Source: DASPOF01 sp035626155 (GTDB taxonomy: Bacteria; Desulfobacterota; Binatia; Binatales; Binataceae). From it: DNA of 39,132 bases. Shown here in pieces: positions 1 through 6,907 of this stretch. Numbering within the stretch: the stretch's first letter is position 1; each line of letters begins with the position of its first letter. Where the stretch lies: the NCBI GenBank assembly GCA_035626155.1, contig DASPOF010000003.1:1-39132 (forward strand), read 5' to 3'. The notes below the pieces were generated by a model that ran no database searches, was not told the DNA's origin, and saw only the letters and a program-made list of their open reading frames with translations. The translations under genes and the position numbers were made by a program.

Positions 1-1
1 C

Positions 2-509
2 ACCCAGTTCGCGATCGTCTACGATGCGCTCAAGAAAGAGTGCTTTGTCGCCGAGCGGGCGGGGCGCGCGCCTCAATGGCAAGCCGCTGCGCGTAAGCAC
101 CACCGACACGCTCTCATCGTCACTGCTCGCGACCGGATTTCCGTACGACCGCCGCGAGCGCCGCCGCTTCTACCTTACGTTCTGGGAGGCGTTCATGATG
201 CGCACGCAGGGAGTGCGGCGCACGGGCTCGGCCGCACTCGATCTCTCCTACGTCGCGGCGGGCCGAACCGACGGCTTCTGGGAGTTCGGCCTCAAGGCGT
301 GGGACGTCGCCGCCGGTGCGCTGGTCGTCGAGGAGGCGGGCGGGCATGTGACCAACATGGATGGCTCGCCGCTGGACATCACGGGCGGCAACATTGTCGC
401 AAGCAATGGCGCGATCCATTTCGAGATGCTGAAGACGATCGCTCAGGCGCGCCCGGTCGCCGAGCGCCGCCACGCCGAGATGGAACACGAGCCCGCGCCA
501 ATCCCTTAA
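2..509 (+). CDS. suhB: Inositol monophosphatase family protein (SuhB-like), 5'-truncated and apparently frameshifted
   Basis: This is the C-terminal part of a Mg2+-dependent inositol-1-phosphatase/SuhB family enzyme, which hydrolyses phosphate monoesters in the cytoplasm. The start lies outside the window. The key signature is the WDVAAGALVVEEAGG segment (Trp-Asp plus Ala-Ala-Gly), the C-terminal metal-binding motif of the family, preceded by a GSAALDLSYVAAGR stretch. The reading frame from base 2 gives family-like residues (AIVYDALKKECFVAER). The rest (GRGARLNG onward) is in the frame starting at base 24. The two join only if about two bases are missing near 57-62, so this is either a real frameshift or an assembly error. 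The stop is at 507-509. Family assignment is firm; the exact substrate is not. Confidence 0.85.
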   Translation, partial: PSSRSSTMRSRKSALSPSGRGARLNGKPLRVSTTDTLSSSLLATGFPYDRRERRRFYLTFWEAFMMRTQGVRRTGSAALDLSYVAAGRTDGFWEFGLKAWDVAAGALVVEEAGGHVTNMDGSPLDITGGNIVASNGAIHFEMLKTIAQARPVAERRHAEMEHEPAPIP

Positions 510-655
510 GTTCGATTCCCGATGCGGCCTGCCGGCGTCGTAACGTCGGATGCTCGCAGGCTAGCGGCATCGATTGCCCCTGGCACTGGCCCCTCTTCGA
601 GCGGGATCGAGCCTTGTTAGGGCAGGACTGCTGCGATAACTTGGTTGGTCACTCC

Positions 656-727
656 GCCCCGGTAGTGAAAAGGACATCACGGAGGTCTCCGGAACCTCAA
701 GTCCGGGTTCGACTCCCGGCCGGGGCA
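656..727 (+). tRNA. tRNA-Arg (anticodon CCG)
   Basis: A complete cloverleaf folds here. The acceptor stem is GCCCCGG (656-662) with CCGGGGC (720-726). The D stem is GTGA/TCAC around a loop with GG, and the anticodon stem is GAGGT/ACCTC with loop CTCCGGA (687-693). The T stem is CCGGG/CCCGG with loop TTCGACT. U33 precedes anticodon CCG, which reads the Arg codon CGG. The discriminator is A727 and CCA is not encoded (CGA follows). Confidence 0.9.
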
Positions 728-903
728 CGACGCACCCTTCCCGTCGCGCAGGTTTTCCAGATTATCCGCTTTCCCGAGATTATGAATTAGTAGGACGGGC
801 CGCCGTGCCCGCCGCGAGCGCACGGGCGCTTGCCATGCGCAACCTTTGATATTCTCACCAAGTTTCGCGCGAAGTTCGGATCCTGCACCCCCTCCTTTTT
901 CCT

Positions 904-1020
904 CCCCCATATCAAACAATGGGGGCGGAAATTTAGGAGTTACCCCCATTTCAAAAGATTGTGGCGAAAACTTAGGAGCTTTCCCCATGTCAAAAAACGG
1001 ATGACGAAGATCCAGAATCC
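904..1020. repeat. Degenerate 39-bp-period tandem repeat, three copies
   Basis: Three copies of a unit starting CCCCAT-TCAAA and continuing to a GGCGAAA-TTAGGAG-like core begin at about 904, 943 and 982, an exact 39-bp period. The first two copies are the closest, sharing CCCCCAT, TCAAA, GGCG and TTAGGAG at the same phase. The third diverges in its second half. A related CCCCC-rich segment at 1023-1048 may be a decayed fourth copy. The stretch lies between tRNA-Arg and vapC in a 426-bp region with no gene. Its function is unknown. Confidence 0.7.
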
Positions 1021-1078
1021 CTTCCCCCACAACGATTTGCGAGGGAAGAGAGAGAAAAAGGCGCGCCGCTATTTTGTG

Positions 1079-1108
1079 CCTTCCCCCGCACTCCTTCGCG
1101 GGGGAAGG
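1079..1108. repeat. Palindromic element with 11-bp perfect stem (REP-like)
   Basis: CCTTCCCCCGC (1079-1089) is the exact reverse complement of GCGGGGGAAGG (1098-1108), with an 8-nt loop. A weaker hairpin with CTTCCC/GGGAAG arms lies just upstream at 1021-1048. Short GC-rich palindromes of this look are dispersed in many proteobacterial genomes. No T-run follows on either strand, so a repeat element is preferred over a terminator, although it sits downstream of vapC on the minus strand. Confidence 0.6.
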
Positions 1109-1153
1109 TGAGGATGGGGGTCCGGAATCATTTCAGCCTGCAGCCGAGCAAAC

Positions 1154-1561
1154 TCACCGCGGGGGCCAGGATTCGATCTTGAGATTTGCGACGCGCGCGA
1201 ATTCGCTGGCGTTGCGCGTCACGAGGATCGCGCGTTCGTGCACCGCGTGAGAAGCAATCAGCAGGTCCATCGCGCCAATCGGGCGGCGTCTCGCCTCGAG
1301 CGCAGCTCTCATCTCTCCGTACGGTCGGGCCGCCTCGGCGGGCCAGTCGAGAACCTGGATGAAGCCGAGGAATTCCTTCAGCGCCTGCTCGTTGCGCTGC
1401 CGCTCGCGAGATTTCATCACCCCGGTCCACAGCTCGGCGGCGACGACGCTCGAAATCGCAACATCCTGCGGCCGAGTCCTTTCAAGCCGCCGCAGCACTT
1501 CAGGGTCGTTGCGCTTGAGCGCGTGGATACAGATGTTCGTATCCAGCATCAATCGCGGCAT
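1154..1561 (-). CDS. vapC: VapC-type PIN-domain toxin (RNase)
   Basis: This 135-residue protein is a type II toxin of the VapC class, a Mg2+-dependent PIN-domain ribonuclease. The acidic catalytic set is visible: the Asp in LDTNI near the N-terminus, the Glu in SSVVAAEL, and the Asp in GAMDLLIASHA. A TRNASEF segment follows in the last part, where the family has another polar or acidic residue. The ATG at 1561 was chosen because PIN proteins start just before the LDTN motif, and because it overlaps the vapB stop by one base (TGATG), which indicates translational coupling. A longer in-frame extension upstream only reads vapB out of frame. Its activity should be neutralised by the VapB protein encoded immediately upstream. 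Confidence 0.92.
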   Translation of the reverse strand: MPRLMLDTNICIHALKRNDPEVLRRLERTRPQDVAISSVVAAELWTGVMKSRERQRNEQALKEFLGFIQVLDWPAEAARPYGEMRAALEARRRPIGAMDLLIASHAVHERAILVTRNASEFARVANLKIESWPPR

Positions 1562-1809
1562 CAGAGGCCCTCGCGCGCCTGAGGCGGACGGTCCTCGATG
1601 CGGTCGGGATAGTCGCCGGTAAAGCGCGCGGCGCGCGCGAAATAATCGCGCCATGACTTCGGACGCGGGGTGAGAATCACGCGCTCGCCCTCGCGCTCGA
1701 TCAGGACCTCATCGCAGGAGAACCGGTATTCCTTCGGGATGCGCACGGCCTGGCTGCGGCCGGTCGTGAACACCTTGGCGGTCCGCGGTTTGCGTTTTGT
1801 GCGAGCCAT
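1561..1809 (-). CDS. vapB: VapB-type antitoxin (AbrB/SpoVT fold)
   Basis: This 82-residue antitoxin is the first gene of the pair. The N-terminal half carries the swapped-hairpin DNA-binding pattern of VapB antitoxins (AKVFTTGRSQAVRIPKEYRF). The C-terminal half (SWRDYFARAARFTGDYPDR) is the usual toxin-binding tail. Known relatives repress their own operon alone or with the toxin. A perfect palindrome overlaps the start codon, which fits autoregulation. No Shine-Dalgarno is visible upstream of the ATG, so the transcript may be leaderless or initiation may depend on sequence in the palindrome. Confidence 0.9.
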   Translation of the reverse strand: MARTKRKPRTAKVFTTGRSQAVRIPKEYRFSCDEVLIEREGERVILTPRPKSWRDYFARAARFTGDYPDRIEDRPPQAREGL

Positions 1810-1824
1810 ATATCAATGATATAT
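1808..1824 (-). promoter_or_regulatory. vapBC operator palindrome
   Basis: ATATATCA-A-TGATATAT is a perfect 8-bp inverted repeat with a one-base spacer. It overlaps the first bases of the vapB start codon. AT-rich palindromes at this position are typical binding sites for VapB or VapBC. In this GC-rich surrounding its composition also makes it the likeliest promoter -10 region. The assignment rests on position and symmetry. Confidence 0.65.
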
Positions 1825-1872
1825 AGCAGGCCCGCCGCAGAAGCAAAGGCGCGCGCACGCCGCGCGGGCGGC

Positions 1873-2598
1873 TCAATGCTTGCCGTATGAGAGCGGGACG
1901 CCCCGGCGCTGCGCCAGGATGTACGCCTCGAGCGCGCGCAGCCGTTCGTCATCGGGCTTGAGCGCCACCCCCTTGACCGGGTTCTCGATGCACCAATCGA
2001 TCATGTCGCGCAGCAGCGCCACCCGCTGCAACTGGACCTGGTATTTCGGATAGCTCTCGGGATGCGTGTTCGCGGCGTTGGGATGGCACATGTCGCAACT
2101 GACCCCGATCGTGCTGCCGAGCAGCTTGTCGGAGTGAAAGACCTTGTTGCCGAAATCGACGAACTTCTGCGTCTCCGCCTGCCAGACCATGTAGTCGCGT
2201 TCGTGGAAGCTCGCGTAGGTGTCCCCCTGCTGAATCGCAGGCCCGCTTGCCGCCGCCGGAGAAGCCGCGGCCGCCGGCTGAGCGCCGCTTGGCGACTCCG
2301 CCTGCGCCATCTCCCAATGTTCGCCGGGATGCTTGCGCTGCCAGTCGGCCATGATCCCGCGCGTGAAGGCGAGCGCCCGCTCGTGGCTCATCTGCTCGCC
2401 AGGCTTGAGGCCTTTGACCGGGACGTTCGTCTTGCCGTCGCAGAGCGTTACAACCACGTCGCCGTCATCGCCTGTAGCCGCCGGATGCTGCGGCGCGGGC
2501 GCCTGTTGCGCGCGAAGTGCGATCGGGAAGGCGGCGATTGCGGCAACGGCGATCGCGGAGCCGGCCGCGAACAGGAGTCCGACTCGTTTGCTCGTCAT
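1873..2598 (-). CDS. Periplasmic monohaem cytochrome c
   Basis: This 241-residue protein has an N-terminal signal segment (hydrophobic residues 8-29, ending ALRAQQ) and one CXXCH haem-attachment motif at residues 168-172 (CDMCH). After it come SYPKYQVQLQRV and a helical tail with MIDWCIENPVKG and LEAYILAQRRG. This resembles the C-terminal haem domain of SoxA/thiosulfate-dehydrogenase-like cytochromes, but no second haem is present. Residues 100-125 form an Ala/Pro-rich linker. The ATG at 2598 was chosen because it follows a GGGGGAAG ribosome site and starts the signal peptide directly. It is the third gene of a minus-strand cassette with a dihaem peroxidase and a metallophosphoesterase, and is likely an electron carrier for them. 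Confidence 0.8.
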   Translation of the reverse strand: MTSKRVGLLFAAGSAIAVAAIAAFPIALRAQQAPAPQHPAATGDDGDVVVTLCDGKTNVPVKGLKPGEQMSHERALAFTRGIMADWQRKHPGEHWEMAQAESPSGAQPAAAASPAAASGPAIQQGDTYASFHERDYMVWQAETQKFVDFGNKVFHSDKLLGSTIGVSCDMCHPNAANTHPESYPKYQVQLQRVALLRDMIDWCIENPVKGVALKPDDERLRALEAYILAQRRGVPLSYGKH

Positions 2599-2642
2599 GA
2601 TTCTTCCCCCTGGGCTCAGTCCTGCGCTGGTTTGGGAGCTGC

Positions 2643-3791
2643 CTAGTAGCTTGCGAATTGCGGCGCCGGCGGACCAGCTTCCCTGCCCTGCGACCGGAGG
2701 TAGTTGGCGCTCACGGTTACGGGGTTGCGGTCCCAAAGGTTGTAGATCGAATCGACAAGGCCGGCCGCGCTGACGTTATTGCGCCCGTCGCCGCATCCGT
2801 CGAACTGGTCGAACGGATCGACGCGGTTCATCTGGATCGTGAGCGGCGGCAGCCCTTCAGGCGCGTAGGGCCACGGCCACGCCGTCGAGAGCATCCCGTA
2901 GAAGCTGATGTTGTCGATCTGGTTGAAGAGCATCTGATGCGTATGGCCGTGGATGACGGTGACGTTGCTGAACGCCTTGAGGAGCGCCTGGACCTCTTCG
3001 GCATCGTCGGTCCAGAAATTCCAGTTGCGGTAGTACTTGTAGAGCGGCGAGTGAGAGAAAACGATCAGCGGGGTCGTGTGCGCCACTTTGGACAAGTCGT
3101 CGGCGAGCCACTTGCGCTCGTCGTCGCCCACCTCGAATCGCGACTGGACCGCGTTATCGAGTCCGGCGACCGTCTGCATCCGCTGCGCAGGGGTCATCCC
3201 GCGAGGCGTCCAGAAATCCTTCTCATGCACGCTCATCAGCACGACGACATGAACGCCCTTCCAATCGAATGAGTAGTTGGGCGGGCCGAAAAGGTCCTGC
3301 CATTGCTCACCCATGTCGTAGAACCAGTCGTGCTCGCCGACCATCATCTTGACCGGCGCTTTTACCGCCTTGAGAATTTCGGCGCCCATCTTGAGTTCGG
3401 CGGGCCGTCCAAGCTGCGCGAGATCGCCGCCGTAGAGGACGAAGTCGGGCTGCGGATCGAGCGCGTTAACGTCATCGACCGCCTTGGTGATCGCGCGCAC
3501 GAACCGCTGGTTCAGGGTCCGTTCGTACAGATGCGAGTCCGAGATGTAGGCGAACGTGAATGGACCGCTGCCGGTGCTCCCCGCCATCGCGGCGGTCTTG
3601 TCGGGCGCCGCCTCGGCGACGCTGACCAACTGGAAGGTATGCGGCGGCAGCAGCCCCTTCGCCAGCACCGTTCCCGCCGCGGCGGCCGCGACCTTGAGGA
3701 ATGCGCGGCGATCGAGCCGGGGCATCGCGCGCATCAGGCGGTCGCGTTCCTCCATGTACCGGGTCTCAACGCTCTTGTAACGCACTGCCAT
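2643..3791 (-). CDS. Tat-exported calcineurin-like metallophosphoesterase
   Basis: This protein of about 382 residues belongs to the calcineurin-like phosphoesterase superfamily (two-metal hydrolases of phosphomono- or diesters). The motifs are in order: SDSH (residues 84-87), GGDLAQ, GEHDW (a GEHD variant of the usual GNHD), FSHSP and HGHTH. The N-terminus has LDRRAFLK followed by an Ala-rich hydrophobic stretch, a twin-arginine signal, so the enzyme is exported folded. Of two nearby ATGs, the one at 3791 is preferred: the AGGAGG site abuts the ATG at 3797 but lies six bases from this one. It sits between a MauG-type peroxidase and a cytochrome c in one operon. The substrate is unknown, and the Glu in GEHD is unusual. 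Confidence 0.85.
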   Translation of the reverse strand: MAVRYKSVETRYMEERDRLMRAMPRLDRRAFLKVAAAAAGTVLAKGLLPPHTFQLVSVAEAAPDKTAAMAGSTGSGPFTFAYISDSHLYERTLNQRFVRAITKAVDDVNALDPQPDFVLYGGDLAQLGRPAELKMGAEILKAVKAPVKMMVGEHDWFYDMGEQWQDLFGPPNYSFDWKGVHVVVLMSVHEKDFWTPRGMTPAQRMQTVAGLDNAVQSRFEVGDDERKWLADDLSKVAHTTPLIVFSHSPLYKYYRNWNFWTDDAEEVQALLKAFSNVTVIHGHTHQMLFNQIDNISFYGMLSTAWPWPYAPEGLPPLTIQMNRVDPFDQFDGCGDGRNNVSAAGLVDSIYNLWDRNPVTVSANYLRSQGREAGPPAPQFASY

Positions 3792-3821
3792 GGCCATCCC
3801 TCCTGTTAGCTTGCCGGGCCT

Positions 3822-5138
3822 TTATCGGCCGCCGAGGAGAGCGGGATTCTCGCTCGTTTGCTCAGGGCCGATGTCCCCGAAAGGACCGGAGAATCCCGGT
3901 CCGATGCGGCCCTTCGATCCTGTCGCTGCCGCAGTGTCACGCTGCGGACGAGTGGTGCGCGAAAGCTTGAACTGCGCCCGATATTCCTTCTGCGCCGCCT
4001 GCGCATAGGGAGGACTGGTCAAAGTCGCAAGGAAGGCGACCAGGTCGTCGATCTCAGGCTCAGTCAGACCCAGCGGCACGATTCCGCCATCGAGGAAGGG
4101 ATTCTGCACGCCGCCCTTGTTGTAGTGGTCGATCGTATCCCACAACGTCGCCTGCGAGCCGTCGTGGAAGTACGGCTGGGTGACGAGCAGGTTCCGCAAG
4201 CTCATCGTGCGAAACGCGCCAATGTCGTGCGGATCCTTCGTGACCAGGAAGCGGCCGACGCTGCTCATGTCGGTTTGAATCGCGAGCTGGTCGATCTGCT
4301 GCGCGCCGCCGCCTCCCTGCGCGATGAGAGCGAGCGCCTTGCGCGCGAGCGGAACAAAGTCCGCCTTGTGGGCCGAGACGCCGATATTGTGGAACCGATT
4401 GTCCGAAAACAGCGGCTGCGTCGGGTTGACGCCATGACACGACATGCAACGGCCCTTGCCATTGAAGATCGCCCATCCACGCTTGGCCTGCGCATCGATC
4501 GCTTTGTCATCGCCAGCAATGAAGTGATCAAAGGGCGAGTCGAAGACGACCTGCGTCCGCTCGTAGGCGGCGATCGCACGGGCGAGGTCGTCGTAGGTGG
4601 GCGCCCGTCCGAAGACCTCGTTGAACTGCTTCTGGTACTCCGGAATCGCTCCGATCTTCGCCATCACCTCGTCGGGATTCTTCATCCCCATCTCGATCGG
4701 ATTGAGGATCGGATCGCGCGCCTGAGCCTCGAGCGTCGGCTCGCGCCCGTCCCAGAACTGCAAAACGCTAAAGGTCGCGTTGAGAACCGTCGGCGCGTTG
4801 CGTTGCCCGAAGTGAGCACCGATGCCCTTCGAGGTGGGCAGTTGGTCGGTGAAGCCCTTGTCGGGATCGTGGCAGGTGCCGCAACTCTCCTTGTTGTCCG
4901 CAGCAAGACGGACGTCGAAGAACAGCGCCTTGCCCAGCGCGATCTTCTGCGGCGTTTGCGGATTGTCCTTCGGGATTACCCACTCGTACAGGTCTTGCGG
5001 CAGACCCACCTGGGTGAGCGGCTTTGGGACGGCCAGCCGCTCGTCGGCCGGGCTCAATTGCGCGCGAGTAAGCCCGCCCGACGACAAGAGCATTGCGCTG
5101 AGCAGTAATCCCAGGGTCAGAGAGCGTTCACGGATCAT
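3822..5138 (-). CDS. Dihaem cytochrome c peroxidase, MauG/CcpA family
   Basis: This 438-residue periplasmic protein has a signal peptide (residues 1-26) and two haem-attachment motifs, CGTCH (86-90) and CMSCH (231-235), the arrangement of bacterial dihaem peroxidases and MauG. Family landmarks include GKALFFDVRLA, RNAPTVLN, FWDGRE and QPYFHDGS. Known members reduce H2O2 with electrons from small cytochromes, or oxidise a protein partner (MauG). The C-terminal 40 residues are a polar, Gly/Pro-rich tail beyond the core fold. The ATG has a GGGAGGG site nine bases upstream. It is the first gene of the cassette with a phosphoesterase and a monohaem cytochrome c, the latter a plausible electron donor. 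Confidence 0.9.
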   Translation of the reverse strand: MIRERSLTLGLLLSAMLLSSGGLTRAQLSPADERLAVPKPLTQVGLPQDLYEWVIPKDNPQTPQKIALGKALFFDVRLAADNKESCGTCHDPDKGFTDQLPTSKGIGAHFGQRNAPTVLNATFSVLQFWDGREPTLEAQARDPILNPIEMGMKNPDEVMAKIGAIPEYQKQFNEVFGRAPTYDDLARAIAAYERTQVVFDSPFDHFIAGDDKAIDAQAKRGWAIFNGKGRCMSCHGVNPTQPLFSDNRFHNIGVSAHKADFVPLARKALALIAQGGGGAQQIDQLAIQTDMSSVGRFLVTKDPHDIGAFRTMSLRNLLVTQPYFHDGSQATLWDTIDHYNKGGVQNPFLDGGIVPLGLTEPEIDDLVAFLATLTSPPYAQAAQKEYRAQFKLSRTTRPQRDTAAATGSKGRIGPGFSGPFGDIGPEQTSENPALLGGR

Positions 5139-5543
5139 CGCAATTGCCCTCCCTTATGGATTGCGGCCGCCTCGCGGCGGCGATTGCGGGCTGAAAACCG
5201 GCGTCTGCGCCTATGAAATCATGGCACCCCGTCAAGCGGCGGCGCGTGCCGTCCGCGCATCACCAGGCCATGCGTACGCATTGGCAACGTCTCAGGGACT
5301 CATGCCCGGAGCTTGTTCGACCACCGATGTTCGTGAGTTCCGGCAACGTACTGCACCGCCACAGACCGATTCGCCGGGGGATGAATGCCGCCCCTCTGGC
5401 GATCGCCACCGGGCCACTGCGCATTCGCCCTTACGTTGCGACTAACTCAAAGCTGAGTCAACCGCGGGCACTAAGCCGCGGCCCGACGCCCGCGTTCGTC
5501 AAGGTGCAGCTCGCGGCGAGCGCCGGAACCTTTGGGGATCGAT
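5139..5543. other. Intergenic stretch without a supported gene
   Basis: These 405 bases separate the peroxidase operon from the methyltransferase gene, both read on the minus strand, so the promoter of the peroxidase cassette should lie here. No frame in it shows a recognisable protein. A GC-only hairpin (CCGCGG at 5462-5467 and 5476-5481, 8-nt loop) lies downstream of... the peroxidase promoter side and could end or slow transcription, but it has no T-run. Confidence 0.4.
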
Positions 5544-6338
5544 TCAGACGGAGGCGCGCGATCCGAAGAGCAGGGTCTCGGTCAATTCGACCTGGGTCGC
5601 GCCATGTTCGCGCTCTATCTTTGCGAGGATCCGCTCGGCAGCTTCCCGTTCGCCTCGCTCCATTAGCGGCAATCGGCGCACCCGGTATCCTTCCGCAAGA
5701 TCCGCCCCGGTCGCGGTGAAGCTAAGCTCTTTGATTTGCACGGACAGCCCGAGACTTTCGCACGCGCGACGTAAATCGCCCGGCCCGAGCGAGCGCCGCG
5801 CGCGCGCCGCCCGGGATACCATCCTTCGCAATCCAGACGACCAATGAGTTCCAATCAGTCCATCCATCTGCCGGAGCGCGCCGAGAGGCCCGCCGGCCAC
5901 TATCAGCATTCCGCGCGGGGCGAGGCATCTCACGATCTCCGAAAGACACTGGCGAACATCATCGACGATTTGCAGGACGTGGCTGCAGAAGACGGCATCC
6001 CAAATGCCAGACCGGAACGGGAGAGCCATCGCGTCGCAACATGCCAGCGCGGGACTGCGCTCGTGGTCCAGTCTGCGCCGGGCTTCGCAGAGCATCTCGA
6101 GCGACAGGTCGGCGCCGGCAATAAAGCCGCAGCCTGGAAGCTTGGCGAACTCGGCCAGGTAGCGCCCGTTGCCGCAGCCGAGATCGAGCAAACGTCCTCT
6201 GGCGCCGAGCGCGCGACGCACCTCGGCGATTACCGCCTCACGGCGCTTGCGGTAATACTCGCCTGATCCGTAGCTCTCGGCGAGGCGGCCGAAATACTCG
6301 GCCGTACCCAATCGTCTGCGCGCATCCGCTTCGCTCAT
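5544..6338 (-). CDS. Class I SAM-dependent methyltransferase
   Basis: This 264-residue soluble protein has the Rossmann-type SAM-binding motif LLDLGCGNGRYL (residues about 50-61), followed by GADLSLEML (motif II, ribose-binding acidic residue) and a later CDAMALPF / DAVFCSHVLQ stretch typical of Methyltransf_11 proteins. The end (MERGEREAAERILAKIEREHG) is helical. The N-terminal AEYFGRLAESYGSGEYY resembles methyltransferases acting on small molecules or lipids, but the substrate cannot be read from sequence. No strong ribosome site precedes the ATG. It is transcribed alone, with a gap on the upstream side to the Lys-rich protein gene. Confidence 0.85.
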   Translation of the reverse strand: MSEADARRRLGTAEYFGRLAESYGSGEYYRKRREAVIAEVRRALGARGRLLDLGCGNGRYLAEFAKLPGCGFIAGADLSLEMLCEARRRLDHERSPALACCDAMALPFRSGIWDAVFCSHVLQIVDDVRQCLSEIVRCLAPRGMLIVAGGPLGALRQMDGLIGTHWSSGLRRMVSRAARARRSLGPGDLRRACESLGLSVQIKELSFTATGADLAEGYRVRRLPLMERGEREAAERILAKIEREHGATQVELTETLLFGSRASV

Positions 6339-6365
6339 GAGGCGATTTTCTGCAATGGGGCGGAT

Positions 6366-6704
6366 TCACTCAACCGCCTTGGATGGTGCGGCGGAGGGCG
6401 GCGTCTTTTCCTTGGTGGGCGGCGCCGTTTTCTTCTGAATCGAACTGATCAGATTTTTGACCTTGTCACGCATCTTTCGAGTGAGCGATTCCTTTTTCTT
6501 CTTCGGCTTTGCTTTTGCGGCCTTCTTCGCCGTTGGTTGAGCACTCGGCGCACCTGCCTCGGTCATGTTCCCCGCGCCCGCGGCGCTCGCCGCGGCGCCG
6601 CTATTGGCAGGTTGTATCGTAGTCGTGTTCTCTTGAGCCAGCGCCGGCAATGCCAATGCGATCAGAAACAGGACGGCGCATGATACGGAGGCTATGCGTT
6701 TCAT
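6366..6704 (-). CDS. Small exported Ala/Lys-rich protein
   Basis: This 112-residue protein has no recognised domain. It has a clear signal peptide (MKRIASVSCAVLFLIALALPALAQ, cleavage after ALA), then an Ala-rich stretch, a Lys cluster (KKAAKAKPKKKKESLTRKMRDK) and a short amphipathic segment (VKNLISSIQKK), ending in a Pro/Thr/Lys tail. The ATG at 6704 is supported by the signal peptide and a GGAGGG site about ten bases upstream; the longer upstream reading lacks these. The basic tail could bind anionic envelope components, which is inference. It follows the ECF sigma/anti-sigma/LTxxQ genes on the same strand and may belong to their regulon. Confidence 0.65.
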   Translation of the reverse strand: MKRIASVSCAVLFLIALALPALAQENTTTIQPANSGAAASAAGAGNMTEAGAPSAQPTAKKAAKAKPKKKKESLTRKMRDKVKNLISSIQKKTAPPTKEKTPPSAAPSKAVE

Positions 6705-6742
6705 TTTGGCGTCACCCTCCCTCCAGCAATGCGGCGTCGCGC

Positions 6743-6814
6743 CTAACAATATTTCCAGGCTATTGCTGCGCCGACCAGAAAAAGGGCCACTGCGATCATT
6801 GCCGAATCGTACAT
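6743..6814 (-). CDS. Possible 23-residue single-span membrane peptide
   Basis: A short frame with ATG at 6814 and TAG at 6743-6745 encodes a peptide starting MYDSAMIA. It then has an uninterrupted hydrophobic helix of about 16 residues (VALFLVGAAIAW) and ends in Lys-Tyr-Cys. The composition is what a real membrane micropeptide would show and is unlike the GC-rich frames around it. A GTGGGC stretch just upstream could serve as a weak ribosome site, and an in-frame GTG lies three codons earlier. It lies between the LTxxQ protein and the Lys-rich protein on the same strand. No family is recognised, and a chance frame remains possible. Confidence 0.4.
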   Translation of the reverse strand: MYDSAMIAVALFLVGAAIAWKYC

Positions 6815-6907
6815 GTTGCCCACCGCTCGGAATCGAGCGGACAGTTTGCAAGCGCGCGGCGGCCACCGGCCGCGATCGCGGGCCGGGGCCGCCGTCACTA
6901 CTGATGC

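Noticed and set aside
656..1809. Possible genomic island at tRNA-Arg with repeats and vapBC
   Set aside because: No integrase, no duplicated 3' tRNA end and no phage or plasmid gene is visible, so an island cannot be claimed.
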